Origin: Streptomyces fragilis
Lineage (GTDB): Bacteria > Actinomycetota > Actinomycetes > Streptomycetales > Streptomycetaceae
Direction of reading: 5' to 3'
NCBI RefSeq assembly: GCF_003112515.1
Contig: NZ_BEVZ01000006.1
Span: 434,001 to 498,000, forward strand
Length of the DNA stretch: 64,000 nt
The notes under the pieces were generated by a model, which saw only the letters and a list, made by a program, of their open reading frames with translations, was not told where the DNA came from and ran no database searches. Shown one piece after another: positions 34,904 to 44,299 of this stretch (positions are counted from its first letter, which is position 1; every line of letters starts with the position of its first letter). The translations under genes were made by a program, and so were the position numbers.

Positions 34904-37062
34904 GCTGATCGCTCCTCGGTGAGCAGGTTCCAGTCGGTGACCACGGGGACCAGCGCGCCGTGCAGCCACAGCGGGAGCTGGTCGTGGGCGTGGGTGTCGT
35001 CGGGGATGCCCGAGGCGCCCAGGGGAACGATCCAGGCACTGTCCTGCCTGCGCGCCAGGTCCCACACGTAACGCGCGGCGGAGGCACGGGCGCTCAGGTC
35101 GGTCAGTCCCGGCATGCTCGAGGAGGACATCACACAGTCGTGGTCTCCCTCCAGCGCGGGCGACCCGGGAGAAGTGGCGGCATCGGGCAGGGCCTGCCAC
35201 GCGGCCAGACGGTGGGTCTCGCCCCAGCTCGCGGGTGCGCCGTCACGGGCCACCTCTTCCAGCGCCTCCCGGGCGTGGGCGAGGACGTCCACCGCCGCGG
35301 GCAGCGCCCCCGGCACGGTCAGGTTCTCCAGTGCGTGTCCGACGCGGGCGATGAGGGACAGCCAGGGCAGGAAGATCTCGGGATCGTCCGGACGGGGTGT
35401 CAGGGCCGCCAGCGCCGGGTCGCCCGCCAGCCGACGCACCAGGGCGCCACGCCACGCGGCGAACACCGCGGCTCCCCGCGAGCCCGCAGCCATGCGGCGG
35501 TCCCATGCGGCCAGTTCACGCCGCAGTGACGCGGCCTCGGACGACAGTCCGGCCAACGGTTCCACCAGACGTGCCAGGAGCACCGACGCGCCCGGCGAGA
35601 GCGTGTCGGCGTGCACGACGGGCATGTCGGCGGGTGACCAGCGCGGCCGGGAGTCCAGGAGCTCGGCGATCCGGCGCGCTCGGTGCGCGGCGGCGAACTC
35701 CGAGCCCAGCGGGGTGGCGATCCCGCGGGCGTTGGCCATCACGGCCCGGCCGTCGGCGACGTCACCCCGCGGCATCACCTCCCACCGGCCCGACCAGGCC
35801 GCGGCCCGGTCCCAGGCGTCGACGGGACCCCGCCGGTTGGCTTCGGCGCGGACCGGGACGGCTCCGGCCACCCGGTGCAGCAGACCACCCGAGGTGTCGG
35901 CGGCCATCACCACGTTGACCGGTTCCACCCACGCGTCCACCGCGGTGTCGACGTCCGTGACGGTCGTGGCCCGCAGCAGGGCGGGCAGGGCCTCGAAGCC
36001 GAGGGTGCCGAGCACTCTCGCCGGCAGGCGCAGGGCGAGGGTCGTCCCGGGACCGCTCCCGTGCGCCTCCGCGTGCCGGGCGTCGGCGGCACGGGCAGCG
36101 GCGTCGGGGGCCTCCTCCGGCGCGTCCGGTATCGCTCCCTGGAGCACGACGGGTCCTCGGGCGGTCTCCACCGTCTCGACCTCCACCGGATCGCCGTCCG
36201 CGATCAGGAAGGTCTCGGTGCGGACCTCGGCGGGTTCCCAGCCGTCCGGCCCGAACGCTTCCACCGCGGTCGTCCCGTTCGGCCGCCGGACGCGCCGCAG
36301 CCGCTCGCGGTAGAGGTCCTGGTAGTCCGCCATGGCGTTGGTGATGGCCCACGCGACATGTCCCGTGTGACCGAAGTGGGCGATGCCGGGCACGCCCGGT
36401 ACCGCGAGACCCACGACGTCGAACTCCGGGCACGCCAGCCGGATCTGCTGGTACACCCCGGGGGCCTCGATGAAGCGGTGCGGATCGCCGGCCAGGAGCG
36501 CCGCACCTGTGGTGGTGCGCTCCGGGGTGAGGAGCCAGCCGTTGCTGCCCGCGGTGCCCGGGCCGTCGGTCGCGAAGGACGCCACCATGCCGGGCCCGAG
36601 TGCCGAGGCGACACGACCGCGCCAGAGTTTCGCCGGGAAACCGGCGAAGAGCAGGTGGTGGGAGAGCCACACGGCCAGCGGCGCCCACGGCTCCCAGCGG
36701 CCCGGCCGCAGACCGGTTCGGGCGAACTCGGGCGCCCGGCCGGCCGCCTCCGGCAGTGCGCTGTCGATTCCTTCGGCGTACGCGCGAACCCAGGCGGCGG
36801 TGGACTCGTCGAGCGCCTCGTAACAACGCCGGGCGGTGTCGGCGAGTCGGGCGCGACGGGCGAGGACGTCCCACGACAGGTGATCCGGGCCGAGGAAGGA
36901 GGCCGAGCTGCCCAGCGCCCTGTGCCGCTCGACCTCGATCTGCCAGCCCCGGTCGCGCGCGGTCACCACGCCCTGGGCGTGGGCGAGTGCGAGTGCGTCG
37001 GGAGCCCACACGTGCGGGATGCCGTAGGGGTCGCGGTGGACGCGGTGGCGGACTGGGGGCAA
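34900..37062 (-). CDS. Penicillin-acylase-family Ntn hydrolase (DesG-like)
   Basis: 720 residues from a TTG at 37062, supported by GAGGAG six bases upstream and by the conserved N-terminus VHRDPYGIPHVWAPDALALAHAQGVVTARDRGWQIEVERHRALG. The autocatalytic nucleophile is Ser in GTAGSNGWLLTPERTTTG, about residue 170. Unlike many family members it has no obvious signal peptide, so cytoplasmic action is likely. Coupled by a 4-bp overlap to the acyltransferase gene and divergent from desA across two iron boxes, it may generate or remove aryl/acyl groups on the hydroxamate siderophore. Confidence 0.88.
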   Translation of the reverse strand: MPPVRHRVHRDPYGIPHVWAPDALALAHAQGVVTARDRGWQIEVERHRALGSSASFLGPDHLSWDVLARRARLADTARRCYEALDESTAAWVRAYAEGIDSALPEAAGRAPEFARTGLRPGRWEPWAPLAVWLSHHLLFAGFPAKLWRGRVASALGPGMVASFATDGPGTAGSNGWLLTPERTTTGAALLAGDPHRFIEAPGVYQQIRLACPEFDVVGLAVPGVPGIAHFGHTGHVAWAITNAMADYQDLYRERLRRVRRPNGTTAVEAFGPDGWEPAEVRTETFLIADGDPVEVETVETARGPVVLQGAIPDAPEEAPDAAARAADARHAEAHGSGPGTTLALRLPARVLGTLGFEALPALLRATTVTDVDTAVDAWVEPVNVVMAADTSGGLLHRVAGAVPVRAEANRRGPVDAWDRAAAWSGRWEVMPRGDVADGRAVMANARGIATPLGSEFAAAHRARRIAELLDSRPRWSPADMPVVHADTLSPGASVLLARLVEPLAGLSSEAASLRRELAAWDRRMAAGSRGAAVFAAWRGALVRRLAGDPALAALTPRPDDPEIFLPWLSLIARVGHALENLTVPGALPAAVDVLAHAREALEEVARDGAPASWGETHRLAAWQALPDAATSPGSPALEGDHDCVMSSSSMPGLTDLSARASAARYVWDLARRQDSAWIVPLGASGIPDDTHAHDQLPLWLHGALVPVVTDWNLLTEERSA

Positions 37063-37162
37063 CCCGGACTCCTCGGTCGGCGTGGGCTCGGCTGGTCAAC
37101 GGGTGCTCCCACGCGGCGAATTGCGGCCGGTCGTGGATTCGGCCCGCCGGCGGAAGGGACGG

Positions 37163-37192
37163 TTGACATGCGCTTAGGAGAGCCTAACCTTA
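37163..37192. promoter_or_regulatory. Iron box 2 (DmdR1/IdeR operator) with a promoter-like element
   Basis: TTAGGAGAGCCTAACCTTA (37174-37192) reads TAAGGTTAGGCTCTCCTAA on the minus strand, a good match to the 19-bp actinobacterial iron box. On plus, TTGACA (37163-37168) and TAACCT (37185-37190) lie 16 bases apart across it. It can serve desA, the divergent acylase gene, or both. Confidence 0.8.
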
Positions 37193-37243
37193 CTCATCGG
37201 GCCAGGACGAGGACAACCGCCGGGTGACCTGCCGGGGGCGGTG

Positions 37244-37285
37244 TCGACAAGCGGAACAAGTGATGGTTAGGTGAGGCTAACCTAA
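37244..37285 (+). promoter_or_regulatory. desA promoter with iron box 1
   Basis: TTAGGTGAGGCTAACCTAA (37267-37285) is a near-perfect palindromic iron box, 38 bp before the desA ATG. TCGACA (37244-37249) and TTAGGT (37267-37272) are 17 bases apart, so the repressor site begins at the -10. Expression is expected only when iron is scarce. Confidence 0.88.
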
Positions 37286-37323
37286 CCTCCTGTTCGTTCC
37301 GCTGTCCCCACCAGAAGGCTGAC

Positions 37324-38886
37324 ATGACCATTGACGGCAAGACTGTCCCGACGCAGCGCTCCGTCGCCTCGCCGAACCCCGAGGTCCGGCACGCCGAGGC
37401 CCGGCGGCACCTCTTCGGCGCGCCGACCGCGGACGCCTACCGCGAGGCGCTGCTCCTGGGCGTCGACGCGGTGGCGTCCCGCGTGACGGGGGTCGAGGGG
37501 CCGTTCACCGGCATCAGCCCGGACGCGCTCGCACCTGAGGTCGACCAGGTCGATCTGGACCGGCCGCTCGGCGACTCGGCGGCGGCGCTCGCCGAGCTGG
37601 AACAGCTCTACCTCCGCGACGCCGTCTACTTCCACCATCCGCGCTATCTCGCCCATCTCAACTGCCCCGTCGTGATCCCCGCCCTGCTCGGCGAAGCGGT
37701 GCTCAGCGCGGTCAACTCCTCCATGGACACGTGGGACCAGAGCGCCGGCGCCACGCTGATCGAGCGCCGCCTGATCGACTGGACCGCGGGACGGATCGGC
37801 TTCGGCCTGGACGCGGACGGCGTCTTCACCAGCGGCGGCACGCAGTCCAACCTGCACGCGCTGGTGCTGGCGCGCGAGGAGGCCTTCGCCCGCGCCGGGG
37901 CCCGCACGTCCGAGGCCCGCCAGTCCCTGCTGCCGCGGATGCGGGTGCTCGCCTCCGAGGCGGCCCACTTCAGCGTCAGCAAGTCCGCCAAGATGCTCGG
38001 CCTGCCGATGGAGGCCGTGGTGAGCGTGGGCACCACGGCCGACCGGCGGATGGACGCGGCGTCGCTGCGCCGGGAGTGCGACCGCCTGCGCGCCGAAGGA
38101 CTGACGGTGATGGCCGTGGTCGCCACCGCCGGCACCACCGACTTCGGCAGCATCGATCCCCTCGCGGAAGCGGCGGACGTCTGCGCGGCGGCCTCCACCT
38201 GGCTCCACGTGGACGCCGCCTACGGCTGCGGGCTGTTGGTCTCCCCCACCCGTCGGCACCTGCTCGCAGGCATCGAACGCGCCGATTCGGTGACGGTGGA
38301 CTTCCACAAGTCCTTCTTCCAGCCGGTGAGTTCCAGCGCGGTGGTGGTCCGTGACAGCCGGATGATGTCGCACGCGACCTACTACGCCGACTACCTGAAC
38401 CCCGCGCGGATGGCCGAACGCCGGATCCCCAACCAGGTGGACAAGTCCTTGCAGACCACCCGCCGTTTCGACGCCCTGAAACTGTGGATGACCCTGCGCG
38501 TCATGGGCGCCGACGGAGTGGGAGCCCTCTTCGACGAAGTGGTGGACCTGGCGGGCGCCGTGCACGAGATGCTCGCCGCCGACCCCCGGTTCGAGGTGGT
38601 CGGCCGCTCCCAGCTGTCCACCGTCGTCTTCCGCTACCGCCCCGCCGCGCAGGACGCCCATCTCGCCGACGACGCCAACCTGCACGCCCGCGAAGCGCTC
38701 GCCGCCTCGGGCGAGGGCATGGTCGCCGGCACCAAGGTGGACGGGCGGCACTTCCTGAAGTGCACGTTCCTCAACCCCCGCACCACCCCGGGCGACGTCG
38801 CCCACGTCCTCGACCTTCTGGCGGCGCACGCCGCCGAGTTCATCGAGGCCGCTCCCCGCGGCAGGGCCGCGGACGACGCCTCCTGA
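37324..38886 (+). CDS. desA: Lysine decarboxylase, desferrioxamine pathway
   Basis: 520 residues, PLP-dependent group II decarboxylase. VFTSGGTQSNLHALVLARE (phosphate loop), WLHVDAAYGCG, and the PLP lysine in VDFHKSFFQPVSSSAVVVRD are present. N-terminus EARRHLFGAPTADAYREAL matches siderophore-type decarboxylases. It converts lysine to cadaverine, the first desferrioxamine step. First gene of the iron-regulated operon desABCD-exporter. Confidence 0.96.
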   Translation: MTIDGKTVPTQRSVASPNPEVRHAEARRHLFGAPTADAYREALLLGVDAVASRVTGVEGPFTGISPDALAPEVDQVDLDRPLGDSAAALAELEQLYLRDAVYFHHPRYLAHLNCPVVIPALLGEAVLSAVNSSMDTWDQSAGATLIERRLIDWTAGRIGFGLDADGVFTSGGTQSNLHALVLAREEAFARAGARTSEARQSLLPRMRVLASEAAHFSVSKSAKMLGLPMEAVVSVGTTADRRMDAASLRRECDRLRAEGLTVMAVVATAGTTDFGSIDPLAEAADVCAAASTWLHVDAAYGCGLLVSPTRRHLLAGIERADSVTVDFHKSFFQPVSSSAVVVRDSRMMSHATYYADYLNPARMAERRIPNQVDKSLQTTRRFDALKLWMTLRVMGADGVGALFDEVVDLAGAVHEMLAADPRFEVVGRSQLSTVVFRYRPAAQDAHLADDANLHAREALAASGEGMVAGTKVDGRHFLKCTFLNPRTTPGDVAHVLDLLAAHAAEFIEAAPRGRAADDAS

Positions 38887-38990
38887 CGGCGCACCGCTCC
38901 GTCCGGCCCCGGGCCCGACCGGCCCCGGCGGACCGGAGCCGCGCGTCACATGCCGCCACCCCCATCACCACAGTGCTTCTGGAGACACGC

Positions 38991-40304
38991 ATGCCCCAGC
39001 CCGCAACCGAGCCCGTGCACGACTTCGTCGCGGTCGGCCTAGGCCCGTACAACCTGGGCCTGGCCTGCCTCACCGCGCCGTTGGACGACCTCGACGGCGT
39101 CTTCCTGGAGAGCCGGGAGCGGTTCGACTGGCACCCCGGGATGCTGCTCGACTTCGCGACGCTGCAGACCCCGTTCCTGGCCGACCTCGTCAGCCTCGCC
39201 GATCCGACCTCCCCCTTCTCCTTCCTCCAGTACCTCAAGGAGAAGGGACGGCTCTACCCGTTCTACATACGGGAGAACTTCTATCCGGTGCGCGCCGAGT
39301 ACAACGACTACTGCCGCTGGGCCGCGGCGCAGCTGACGTCCGTACGGTTCGGCCATCACGTGGAGCGGGTGGAGTTCGACGAGGCGGAGGGCGTCTACGT
39401 CGTCACCTCCACACGGGCGGCCGGGGACCGGGTCCAACACCGTGGCCGGCACCTGGTGCTCGGCACCGGGACGCCTCCGCACCTGCCGCCCTCCTGCCGC
39501 GACCTGCCCGACGACGCCATCCACAACTCGCGCTACCTGCAGCACAAGAAGGTGCTGCAGGCCAAGGAGTCGGTGACCGTCATCGGGTCCGGCCAGAGCG
39601 CGGCCGAGATCTTCTACGACCTGCTCGGCGACATCGACACCCACGGCTACCGGCTCAACTGGGTGACCCGCTCGCCGCGCTTCTTCCCGCTGGAGTACAC
39701 CAAGCTCACGCTCGAGATGACCTCGCCCGAGTACGTGGACTACTTCCACGCGCTTCCCGAGGCGACCCGCTACCGGCTGGAGTCGGAGCAGAAGGGCCTC
39801 AGCAAGGGCATCGACGCCGAGCTGATCAACAACATCTTCGATCTGCTCTACCAGAAGAGCGTGCACGGCCCGGTACCCGCCCGGCTGTTCACCAACACCA
39901 CGCTGCGCACCGCCCGCCACGACGAGGCCGCGGACCGGTACGAGCTCGGGCTGCACCACGACGAGCAGGACCGGGACTTCACCCTCCTCACCCACGGGCT
40001 GGTGCTGGCCACCGGCTACGCCTACCAGCCGCCCGCCTTCCTCGAGCCGGTCCGCGACCGGCTGCGGTGGGACGGCCGCGGACGTCTGGACGTGGCCCGG
40101 AACTACAGCGTCGACGACACCGGCCGCGGCGTGTTCCTGCAGAACGGCGCCACCCACGCGCACAGCGTGACCTCGCCCGACCTCGGCATGGGCCCGTACC
40201 GCAACAGCTGGATCATCCGCGAGATCGCCGGTCGCGAGGTCTACCCGATCGAGAAGTCGATCGCGTTCCAGGAGTTCGGCGCGCCCGAGGGCGTGGTCTC
40301 GTGA
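38991..40304 (+). CDS. desB: Cadaverine N-monooxygenase
   Basis: 437 residues from ATG 38991. FAD motif VGLGPYNLGLACL near residue 16, SFLQYLKEKGRLYPF, NADPH motif VTVIGSGQSAAEIFYDLL about residue 200, and C-terminal LATGYAYQPP are diagnostic of L-ornithine/lysine N-hydroxylase-type flavoproteins (IucD/PvdA family). It hydroxylates cadaverine to N-hydroxycadaverine. Overlaps desC by 4 bp (GTGA). Confidence 0.95.
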   Translation: MPQPATEPVHDFVAVGLGPYNLGLACLTAPLDDLDGVFLESRERFDWHPGMLLDFATLQTPFLADLVSLADPTSPFSFLQYLKEKGRLYPFYIRENFYPVRAEYNDYCRWAAAQLTSVRFGHHVERVEFDEAEGVYVVTSTRAAGDRVQHRGRHLVLGTGTPPHLPPSCRDLPDDAIHNSRYLQHKKVLQAKESVTVIGSGQSAAEIFYDLLGDIDTHGYRLNWVTRSPRFFPLEYTKLTLEMTSPEYVDYFHALPEATRYRLESEQKGLSKGIDAELINNIFDLLYQKSVHGPVPARLFTNTTLRTARHDEAADRYELGLHHDEQDRDFTLLTHGLVLATGYAYQPPAFLEPVRDRLRWDGRGRLDVARNYSVDDTGRGVFLQNGATHAHSVTSPDLGMGPYRNSWIIREIAGREVYPIEKSIAFQEFGAPEGVVS

Positions 40305-40882
40305 CCCGCCCCGTGACCCCCGCGCTCTACTCCCGGCCCACTGCCCTGGGCACGATGTCGCTGCATCCGCTGGACCCGGCACGGGAGTCCGCCCTGCTGC
40401 ACGCCTGGGTCACCGACCCGAAGGCCGCCTACTGGATGATGGGGGGTCTCAGCGCCGCCGAGGTCGTCGAGACCTACGAGGCGATCGTCCGGCACCCGCA
40501 CCACGACGCGTTCCTCGGCGCCCTGGACGACGAGTCGTGCTTCCTGGTCGAACGCTACGACCCGGCGCGGGTGGAGCTGGCCGGGCTGTACGACGCACGG
40601 CCGGGGGACGTCGGCATGCACTTCCTGTGCGCTCCGGCCGGCACTCCCCGTCACGGCTTCACCCGCGCGGTCATCACCACCGTGATGGCCTTCCTCTTCG
40701 ACGACCCGTCGGCACGCCGCGTCGTCGTCGAGCCGGACATCCGCAACACCGCCGTCCACGCCCTCAACGCCTTCGTCGGATTCGTCCCCGAAGGCCCGCT
40801 CGCCAAGCCCGAGAAGACCGCCCTGCTCAGCTTCTGCACCAGGGAACAGTTCACGGCCGCCGTAGAAGGAGCCCACGCATGA
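40301..40882 (+). CDS. desC: N-hydroxycadaverine acyltransferase
   Basis: 193 residues from GTG 40301. MSLHPLDPARESALLHAWVTDPKAAYWMMGGLS, GDVGMHFLCAPAGTPRHGFTRAVITTVMAFLF and RRVVVEPDIRNTAVHALNAFVGFV are the IucB/RhbD-type GNAT motifs. It adds succinyl or acetyl groups to N-hydroxycadaverine. Overlaps desD by 4 bp (ATGA). Confidence 0.95.
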   Translation: MTRPVTPALYSRPTALGTMSLHPLDPARESALLHAWVTDPKAAYWMMGGLSAAEVVETYEAIVRHPHHDAFLGALDDESCFLVERYDPARVELAGLYDARPGDVGMHFLCAPAGTPRHGFTRAVITTVMAFLFDDPSARRVVVEPDIRNTAVHALNAFVGFVPEGPLAKPEKTALLSFCTREQFTAAVEGAHA

Positions 40883-42696
40883 CCGCCGCCCCGCCCCACC
40901 GGGACACCACCGCCGCCCTCGAGCAGGTGACCCACCTGCGCCCCGAGCTGTGGGCGGCCGCGAACCGGGCCCTGGTCCGCAAGGCGCTCGCGGAGTTCGC
41001 CCACGAGCGGCTGCTGACGCCGGAGCCCGCGGGCGACGGGCGCTACACCGTGCGGTCCGACGACGGCGCCACCGAGTACCGCTTCGCCGCCCGGACGATG
41101 TCCCTGGACCACTGGCAGATAGACGCCGGCTCCGTCACCCGGCACCGGTCCGGCTCCGAAGCGCCGCTGGACGCCCTCGAACTGATCCTCGAGCTGCGCA
41201 CCACGCTGGGGCTGAGCGACGAGGTCCTGCCCGTCTACCTGGAAGAACTCAGCTCCACCCTCTCCTCCACCGCCTACAAGCTCTCCCGCCCGGCCCCGAC
41301 CGCGGACGAACTGGTGACCGCCGACTTCCAGAGCGTCGAGGCGAACATGACGGAGGGGCACCCCGGCTTCGTCGCCAACAACGGCAGGATCGGCTTCGAC
41401 ATCGCGGAGTTCCACTCCTACGCCCCGGAGGCCGCGGCGCCGATCCGCCTGATGTGGCTCGCCGCGCACCGCGACCGCGCCACCTTCACCTGCTGCGCGG
41501 ACATCGACTACGACACCCTGATCGCGCAGGAGCTCGGCGCCGAGGAGCGGGCCCGTCTCGAAGGAGTGCTCACCGGCCTCGGACTGGACCCCGCCGACTA
41601 CCTCCTCTTCCCCGCGCACCCCTGGCAATGGACCAACAAGCTGGCGGTCACCTTCGCCGGGGAAATCGCCACCCGGCACCTGGTCCCGCTGGGCGAGAGC
41701 ACGGACCTCTACCAGGCACAGCAGTCCATCCGCACCTTCTTCAACACCAGCCGCCCGGACCGGCACTACGTGAAGACGGCCATGTCGGTCCTCAACATGG
41801 GCTTCATGCGCGGTCTCTCGGCCGCCTACATGGAGGCGACGCCCGCGATCAACGACTGGCTGGCCGAGCTGATCGCCTCCGATCCGGTGCTGCGCGGAAC
41901 CGGGCTGACCATCATCCGCGAGCACGCCGCCATCGGGTACCGCAACCCCCGGTACGAGGCGGCCACGGACCGCTACTCGCCGTACCGCAAGATGCTGGCC
42001 GCACTGTGGCGGGAGAGCCCGGTGCCCTCGCTGGCGCCCGGCGAGCGGGTGTTCACCATGGCCGCGCTCCTGCACGCCGACCGCGACGGCCGGTCCTTCG
42101 CCGCGGCGCTGATCTCCCGCAGCGGCCTGCCCGCGCAGCAGTGGCTGCGCCGCTACCTCGACGCGTACCTCGTGCCGCTGCTGCACAGCTTCTACGCCCA
42201 CGACCTCGCGTTCATGCCGCACGGGGAGAACGTCATCCTGGTGCTCGACGACGAGGGCGCGGTGGTGCGCGCGGTGTTCAAGGACATCGCCGAGGAGATC
42301 GTGGTCATGGATCCGCAGGCGGACCTGCCGCCGGCCGTGCAGCGTGTCCGCGCGGACGTCCCGGAGGACATGCGGCTGCTGTCCATCTTCACCGACGTCT
42401 TCGACGGCTTCCTGCGCTACCTGGCCGCGCTGCTGGACGAAGCCGGCACGCTCTCCGAGGAAGCCTTCTGGCAGACGGTCGCCCACTGCGTCGCCGACTA
42501 CCAGGACGCCGTCCCCGACCTCGCCGAGCGGTTCCGGCGCCACGACCCGTTCGCGAAGACCTTCGCGCTGTCCTGCCTCAACCGTCTGCAGCTGCGCAAC
42601 AACCGCCAGATGGTGGACCTCGCCGACCCCTCCGCGGCACTCCAGCTGGTCGGCGAACTGACCAACCCCATAGCCCGCTTCGCACCCGTCCGGTGA
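40879..42696 (+). CDS. desD: Desferrioxamine synthetase (NIS synthetase)
   Basis: 605 residues. IucA/IucC family: EGHPGFVANNGRIGFD (EGHPxHP-like nucleotide region), LLFPAHPWQWTNKLAVTFAGEIATRHLVPLGES, and the FhuF-like C-terminal half with YLVPLLHSFYAHDLAFMPHGENVILVLD. It is the ATP-dependent ligase that oligomerises and cyclises hydroxamate units to desferrioxamine E or B. Its stop overlaps the exporter start (GTGA). Confidence 0.96.
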   Translation: MTAAPPHRDTTAALEQVTHLRPELWAAANRALVRKALAEFAHERLLTPEPAGDGRYTVRSDDGATEYRFAARTMSLDHWQIDAGSVTRHRSGSEAPLDALELILELRTTLGLSDEVLPVYLEELSSTLSSTAYKLSRPAPTADELVTADFQSVEANMTEGHPGFVANNGRIGFDIAEFHSYAPEAAAPIRLMWLAAHRDRATFTCCADIDYDTLIAQELGAEERARLEGVLTGLGLDPADYLLFPAHPWQWTNKLAVTFAGEIATRHLVPLGESTDLYQAQQSIRTFFNTSRPDRHYVKTAMSVLNMGFMRGLSAAYMEATPAINDWLAELIASDPVLRGTGLTIIREHAAIGYRNPRYEAATDRYSPYRKMLAALWRESPVPSLAPGERVFTMAALLHADRDGRSFAAALISRSGLPAQQWLRRYLDAYLVPLLHSFYAHDLAFMPHGENVILVLDDEGAVVRAVFKDIAEEIVVMDPQADLPPAVQRVRADVPEDMRLLSIFTDVFDGFLRYLAALLDEAGTLSEEAFWQTVAHCVADYQDAVPDLAERFRRHDPFAKTFALSCLNRLQLRNNRQMVDLADPSAALQLVGELTNPIARFAPVR

Positions 42697-44267
42697 CCGG
42701 CGCACCGTCCACGGGCGACGCCCGCGCGCCCGGCGCCCCCTCGGACGGACCCGGGGGCCCGGGGACGCGCGCCGACCGGCGGGCGGTGGTGCTCGGCGTG
42801 GTCTGCCTGGTGCAGCTCGTCGTCGTCCTCGACAACTCGGTGCTGACCGTCGCCGTCCCCACGCTCTCCCGGGAACTGGACGCGGGGATGGCGGCGATCC
42901 AGTGGGTGGTCAACGCCTATCCGCTGGCCCAGGCGGGGCTGCTGCTGGCCGCCGGCGCGGCCGCCGACCGCTACGGACGGCGCCGGCTGCTGCTGACCGG
43001 GCTCGCCCTGTTCGGTACGTGCTCCCTGGCGGCCGGACTGAGCCAGGACGTCGGGCAGCTCGTCGCCGCCCGGGCCGGCATGGGCGTGGGCGGCGCGCTG
43101 ATCACGTGCACCACCCTCGCGGTGGTCGCCCAGGTCTTCCCCGAGGGCGAGCGCGTGCGGGCCATCGGCATCTGGGCGGCGGTCAACGGTCTCGGCTTCG
43201 CGGCCGGCCCGCCGCTCGGCGGGCTGATCCTCTCCCACTTCTCGTGGGGCGCCATCTTCCTGGTCAACGTGCCGGTGGCCCTGCTGGGCCTGGCCGCCGC
43301 CCGCCGGCTCGTTCCCGAGTCGCGGCGGGCGGGGGCGGGACGCCCGGACGTCCCCGGCGCGGTGCTGTCCGCCGTCGGCGTGGTGGCGCTGGTCCACGCG
43401 GTGACCTCCTGGCCGGAGCACGGCCCCGGTTCCCTCCCGGTGCTGGCGGCGACCGTGACCGCGGTGGTGGCGCTGACCGCGCTCGTGGTGTGGGAGCGGC
43501 ATTGCGCCGATCCCGTGCTGGCGCCCCAGCTCTTCCGCGACCCCCGCTTCACCGGCGCGGTCACCGGGGTCCTGCTGATCAGTTTCGGCAGCGCGGGGGC
43601 GTTGTTCCTGCTCGCGCAGCAACTCCAGTACGTCCGGGGCTTCACCGCCCTGGAGGCCGGACTGTACATGGCGCCCTTCCCGCTGAGCGTCGTGGTGCTC
43701 AACATCCGTGGTCTGGCCCCGAGGATGATCAACCGGCTGGGCGAGGTCCGTGCCGTGGCCCTCGGCATGGGCCTGCTGGCCGGCGGCTTCGCGGTGGCCG
43801 GCGTGCTGGACCGGGGCGGCCACCCGGTGCTGCTGGCCGGGCTGTTGCTGATGGGCGTCGGCTGTGCCCTCGCCAATCCGGCCATCGTCGCCGCGGTGAT
43901 GGGCTCGATCCCCGCGGACCGGGCGGGGTCGGGCGCGGCGGTCGACGGCACCATGGGCGAGGTCGGAGGCAGTCTGGGCGTGGCGGTTCTCGGCGCGGTC
44001 GTCAGCAGCCACCTCGCCGCGCGGGAGCCGGGGTCCGCCGGTTCGGCGTCGCTGACCGCGGTGCTGGAGGCCGCCGGGCCGGAGGGCGGTCCGGCCGTGC
44101 TGGACGCCTTCGCGGCGGCGGCCCGCACCGGGCAGGCGCTGGGGGCGGCGGCGGTCATGGCGGGAGGTCTGGCCACCGCCTACCTCCTGCACCGTGCCCG
44201 GCGCCGGATGGGACGCACCGGGTGTGCGGAGGGCGGGGTCGCGGTCGGCGCGGCGGACCACCCCTGA
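42693..44267 (+). CDS. MFS exporter of the desferrioxamine operon
   Basis: 524 residues from GTG 42693, 14 hydrophobic segments. VVLGVVCLVQLVVVLDNSVLTVAVPTL (motif D1), AADRYGRRRLLLTGLALFG (motif A) and WAAVNGLGFAAGPPLGGLIL (motif C, GP dipeptide) put it in the EmrB/QacA DHA2 family. The 4-bp overlap with desD argues for siderophore export. Hydrophilic Gly/Pro-rich N-terminal tail of about 28 residues. Confidence 0.88.
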   Translation: MTGAPSTGDARAPGAPSDGPGGPGTRADRRAVVLGVVCLVQLVVVLDNSVLTVAVPTLSRELDAGMAAIQWVVNAYPLAQAGLLLAAGAAADRYGRRRLLLTGLALFGTCSLAAGLSQDVGQLVAARAGMGVGGALITCTTLAVVAQVFPEGERVRAIGIWAAVNGLGFAAGPPLGGLILSHFSWGAIFLVNVPVALLGLAAARRLVPESRRAGAGRPDVPGAVLSAVGVVALVHAVTSWPEHGPGSLPVLAATVTAVVALTALVVWERHCADPVLAPQLFRDPRFTGAVTGVLLISFGSAGALFLLAQQLQYVRGFTALEAGLYMAPFPLSVVVLNIRGLAPRMINRLGEVRAVALGMGLLAGGFAVAGVLDRGGHPVLLAGLLLMGVGCALANPAIVAAVMGSIPADRAGSGAAVDGTMGEVGGSLGVAVLGAVVSSHLAAREPGSAGSASLTAVLEAAGPEGGPAVLDAFAAAARTGQALGAAAVMAGGLATAYLLHRARRRMGRTGCAEGGVAVGAADHP

Positions 44268-44299
44268 GCGGGGGTCCGCTCCGTGCGCCGCCGTACTCG

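Noticed and set aside
40950..42692. Long N-terminal extension of the exporter frame through desD
   Set aside because: The exporter starts at GTG 42693, overlapping the desD stop; the upstream part is an alternate frame of desD.
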